Positions 61,573-64,000 of a DNA stretch of 64,000 nt are shown piece after piece. The stretch's first letter is position 1. Each line of letters opens with the position of its first letter. The DNA is from Bacteroidetes Order II. bacterium (GTDB lineage Bacteria > Bacteroidota > Rhodothermia > Rhodothermales > UBA2364). Below the pieces are notes generated by a model. That model did no database searches. It saw only the letters and a list, made by a program, of their open reading frames with translations, and was not told where the DNA came from. Made by a program: the position numbers and the translations under genes. Where the stretch lies: positions 1 to 64,000 of the forward strand of contig JAEUSQ010000063.1 of assembly GCA_016788705.1 (NCBI GenBank). Direction: 5' to 3'.

Positions 61573-63291
61573 TCATGGCTTCAGGCCGAGTGGTACAAAG
61601 AGCGGTCCGGAAAGGCACGGATAGGTGCGTGTGGCATACACGCCTTGTTCGTTGATGTAGCTGTCTGCCCAACAAAATTCACGCCCCGGTGTGTCATCGT
61701 TCCGAATTTGAGGCACATACCACATCACCAACGGAGCTTTACTGATGGCCTCTGGCGGTGACATAAACTTCTCTGGCCCCTGTTGATGGTCGCTATTGCA
61801 ACAAGGCCCGATGGTGATCAGGTCCGAGTCACCTTCGTCTTTTGCCGGATTGCGTTTGGTTACAAAGACATAAGCGTTATCACTTCTTTTGTGCTCGTAG
61901 AGTTGCCCGCTGTTTGCCGCCATGTAGAATCCGTTTCCGGTGGCATCCTGAATTTTATACTGATACCCTTCCTTTGTATAGGTGGTGGAAGGTTTTTGGA
62001 GTTGCCATTTTTCGGTTTTCCAAGTCATCCACTTGCCATTCCGCCACTCGGAGAAGGTAAACGGTTTGGCAGGGAATGCAATGCGTGTTACCGGGCGGTA
62101 AGTTCCATTGTTGCCACATCCACGGCCATGATTGGCCGCAGAGACACGGAAGCGGCCATCGTTATAGAACTCGAAGCGTTGTTGATATTTGTAGTTGCAG
62201 GCTTGCGGCCACAATTCACTAAAGAAATCCTGTACAATGGTAAATCCGACAGATTGGTTGTTTTCTATTAGGTCACTTACCAATGGCGGATCTATGGCTA
62301 TGACGGCGGCTGTGCTGAAATAGGGGCAACCTATGGCGTCGCTGTATCCAAAGCCCTCTGGCTCAGAATAACTCACATGCCAGTCCACCAATTTGGCACT
62401 GTCTATAACAGGCTTACCCTTGAATACGGCATTCGAAACCTGAAGTCCGTCGGAACTGGTGATGATATAGTTCATTTTCCAGCCATTGCGTTCGATGGAA
62501 AGTGGCAGGGTGCAGTATTTTTCGGTGATTTCTTCGTTTTGGAATTTGCGCTCGGTCATTTGTGGCGTGGGGCCAGGTGTTCCCACATTCGTCCATCGCA
62601 CACCCACCAATTTCATCTCGGTCAGGTTTACAATAGCCCAGAGGGCACGATCCCCTTTTATGAACGTAGGAGCCACACAGAGGTGTTTCGAGCGTTCACA
62701 ACGGGTTTGGTTGAGGGCCGTTTTGGTGTCGGACATCAACGCTTGGTCGGTGCTTGGTTTAAATCCCAGCGCCGCCGCTACTTCTGGCGCATTGACCGCA
62801 ATTTCTAAGGCCACGTCTTTTAGAAACGTCGGAATATTGGGCTGCGCCTGATTCATTATATAACCGTCCAACATGGCATTACTGGCCGTATGTACCAAAC
62901 CAACCGTCGTAATATTGAGTGGATAGTTATACATTTCTACCCTAAAGCAGGTGCCAGAGGCACAAGCAGTTGTAATTTGTTCCGAGCGAAAATCGGTGGG
63001 TCGTGCCTGATAAATCCCGAAGATTTCGTTACGAAGCGGTTTGTTGGTGTCTTTTTCGAACAAGTTTTGCTTAAAAAACGGATGCTGGAGGGCCACATCT
63101 TGGGCGAATTGTTGCTGCGCCGTTAGGTTTTCGAGTTTAATGACCGGAACGGAACTTTGGAGGGCGGTGGCAATTTTTGCTTGGGCTTTGCGCAGCAAGG
63201 TGGTTTGCGTAGTATCTGATTGGGCTAAGCCTGCCTGGGATACCAAGAAGCATCCCAAAACGGTGGCGATAAGCAGTCGAATCGGTTTCAT
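61573..63291 (-). CDS. Secreted copper-amine-oxidase-like protein with altered active site
   Basis: The 572-residue secreted protein has a signal MKPIRLLIATVLGCFLVSQAG, then a layout like copper amine oxidases. Segments NYPLNITTV, APEVAAALGF and ALWAIVNLTEMKLVGVRW match the N2/N3 type, then AIGCPYFSTAAV and a catalytic-core-like stretch ACNYKYQQRFEFYNDGRFRV (365-383). That stretch resembles the NY(D/E)Y site where a Tyr becomes topaquinone, here NYKY. HxH and the third copper His in LWY..HIPR.ED are not visible (VMWYVPQIRNDDTPGRE instead). So it is probably an amine-oxidase fold with lost or changed chemistry. Assignment is from memory of family motifs. Confidence 0.55.
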   Translation of the reverse strand: MKPIRLLIATVLGCFLVSQAGLAQSDTTQTTLLRKAQAKIATALQSSVPVIKLENLTAQQQFAQDVALQHPFFKQNLFEKDTNKPLRNEIFGIYQARPTDFRSEQITTACASGTCFRVEMYNYPLNITTVGLVHTASNAMLDGYIMNQAQPNIPTFLKDVALEIAVNAPEVAAALGFKPSTDQALMSDTKTALNQTRCERSKHLCVAPTFIKGDRALWAIVNLTEMKLVGVRWTNVGTPGPTPQMTERKFQNEEITEKYCTLPLSIERNGWKMNYIITSSDGLQVSNAVFKGKPVIDSAKLVDWHVSYSEPEGFGYSDAIGCPYFSTAAVIAIDPPLVSDLIENNQSVGFTIVQDFFSELWPQACNYKYQQRFEFYNDGRFRVSAANHGRGCGNNGTYRPVTRIAFPAKPFTFSEWRNGKWMTWKTEKWQLQKPSTTYTKEGYQYKIQDATGNGFYMAANSGQLYEHKRSDNAYVFVTKRNPAKDEGDSDLITIGPCCNSDHQQGPEKFMSPPEAISKAPLVMWYVPQIRNDDTPGREFCWADSYINEQGVYATRTYPCLSGPLFVPLGLKP

Positions 63292-63336
63292 GTATGTTGA
63301 GATTGAACAAATGATAGATTGAACAATTGATAGAGA

Positions 63337-64000
63337 TCAATATTTTCCGACGGTGGGTGGGTGTTCCCAGATGTCTGGAGGGCGCAAAAAGTCGGGATTG
63401 CGCAAAACGGTCGAGTCTGTAAGGGCACGCAGGAAGGCCAATAGGTCTTCGCGCTCGCGTTTGGTTAGGGCGAAGGGCTTCATCTTATCGCTTTTGTGCG
63501 GATTGTTTCGTCCATCGCCCGCATAAGGGCCGGCAGTGACATTCCGTCCGGCCTTTTCAAAGAAGGTTAGTACTTCTTCCAACGTTTCGATGCTGCCGTC
63601 GTGCATATAAGGCGGGGTGAGTTCCACATTTCGCAAGGATGGGGTCTTAAAGCGTCCGCGGTCTTCTGGCTTTTTGGTAAACGTATAAAGCCCTTGGTCA
63701 TAATCGGGGTAGTCTCCTTTTCCACCCACATTATACAGCCCGATATTGTGGTAGCCCTCGGTCTCGGCGTCGTGGCGGTTATCGGTGAAATACGGTGTTG
63801 GGTGGCAAGTTGCGCATTGAAGCCTTTGGGAGTTAAAGAGCCGTTCACCACGTCGTGCGGCGGTAGTCATTGCCCGTTTCTCGCCACGTTTAAAACGGTC
63901 ATAAGGGCTGTTAAACGAATTGAGTGTGCGGACGTAAACACCCATTGCAAGCAACGCATTGTCCCAGCGCATTGGATCTGAATCCTTAGGAAAGGCGCGG
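63337..64000 (-). CDS. Di-heme cytochrome c peroxidase/MauG-family protein (partial)
   Basis: The frame is open through the right edge and encodes at least the C-terminal 221 residues, starting before the window. It has one CxxCH heme motif, QCATCHPTPYFTDN, then HNIGLYNVGG, FKTPSLRNVELTPPYMHDGS and LTKREREDLLAFLRALTD, the pattern of CcpA/MauG-family peroxidases. The second heme motif is outside the window. These periplasmic enzymes use peroxide, or in MauG mature a protein-derived quinone cofactor. It lies 45 bases upstream of the amine-oxidase-like gene, so the two are probably one operon. Confidence 0.88.
   Translation of the reverse strand, partial: RAFPKDSDPMRWDNALLAMGVYVRTLNSFNSPYDRFKRGEKRAMTTAARRGERLFNSQRLQCATCHPTPYFTDNRHDAETEGYHNIGLYNVGGKGDYPDYDQGLYTFTKKPEDRGRFKTPSLRNVELTPPYMHDGSIETLEEVLTFFEKAGRNVTAGPYAGDGRNNPHKSDKMKPFALTKREREDLLAFLRALTDSTVLRNPDFLRPPDIWEHPPTVGKY

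Noticed and set aside
1-64000. CRISPR arrays, tRNA, rRNA genes, riboswitches and prophage genes
   Set aside because: I looked for repeated spacers, cloverleaf-like sequences, rRNA motifs and phage structural genes across the window and saw none. A covariance-model search would be decisive.

Overview
The window looks like a stretch of chromosome from a free-living bacterium of the Bacteroidota/Rhodothermota group. The evidence is a SusC-type TonB-dependent receptor, an L-lysine 6-transaminase, many signal-peptide and lipoprotein genes that read as Bacteroidota-like, starts that mostly lack a Shine-Dalgarno sequence, and moderate base composition. No rRNA, tRNA, CRISPR array or intact mobile element was seen. 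The species cannot be named from this sequence. About 60 genes are supported. They are densely packed on both strands in short operons, several separated by clear rho-independent hairpins.

Layout. 1-4.4 kb: an IS630-type transposase fragment, two small proteins, a secreted beta-propeller protein, a MoxR-type ATPase and a P-loop kinase. 4.4-7.7 kb (minus): S41 protease, TatC and an SCP2-domain protein. 7.9-14.8 kb: a membrane Ser/Thr kinase, a Fic protein facing a small ORF, FabH, a RelE-like small protein behind a palindrome, dipeptide epimerase and a GT2 glycosyltransferase. 15-18.6 kb (minus): ECF sigma factor, membrane anti-sigma candidate and two secreted coiled-coil proteins ending in one terminator. 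18.8-30.3 kb: YwaF/TMEM164-like protein, an orphan SusC-like receptor, NhaA, RibBA, YajC, a geranylgeranyl-reductase-like flavoprotein, a TlpA-like thioredoxin, LipA and lysine 6-transaminase. 30.4-41.9 kb: M28 peptidase, TsaE, FabD, an ArsR/SRPBCC pair behind a nested palindrome, two related lipoproteins, DUF58, DUF2461, a thioredoxin-TPR protein and a PD40 lipoprotein. 42-52.9 kb: a HisA-like protein without its catalytic aspartates, ProC, amidohydrolase, Lrp regulator, a methylmalonyl-CoA epimerase fusion, GlpK, a beta-helix/PA14 protein, a decayed paiB and YifB. 53-60.2 kb: a secreted phospholipase-D-like protein, a DUF457-like membrane protein, a trp operon (trpG, two lipoproteins, trpD, trpC, trpF) and a YdeI-type protein. 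60.5-64 kb (minus): a secreted propeller-like protein, a divergent copper-amine-oxidase-like protein and the end of a di-heme cytochrome c peroxidase/MauG-family gene.

Most of the window is housekeeping: fatty acid, riboflavin, lipoate, tryptophan and proline synthesis, protein export and ion homeostasis. The least explained parts are the terminal redox cassette (60.5-64 kb), the catalytically altered HisA paralog, the epimerase-hydrolase fusion, the lipoproteins translationally coupled into the trp operon, and the sigma/anti-sigma envelope operon. These are developed in the findings.
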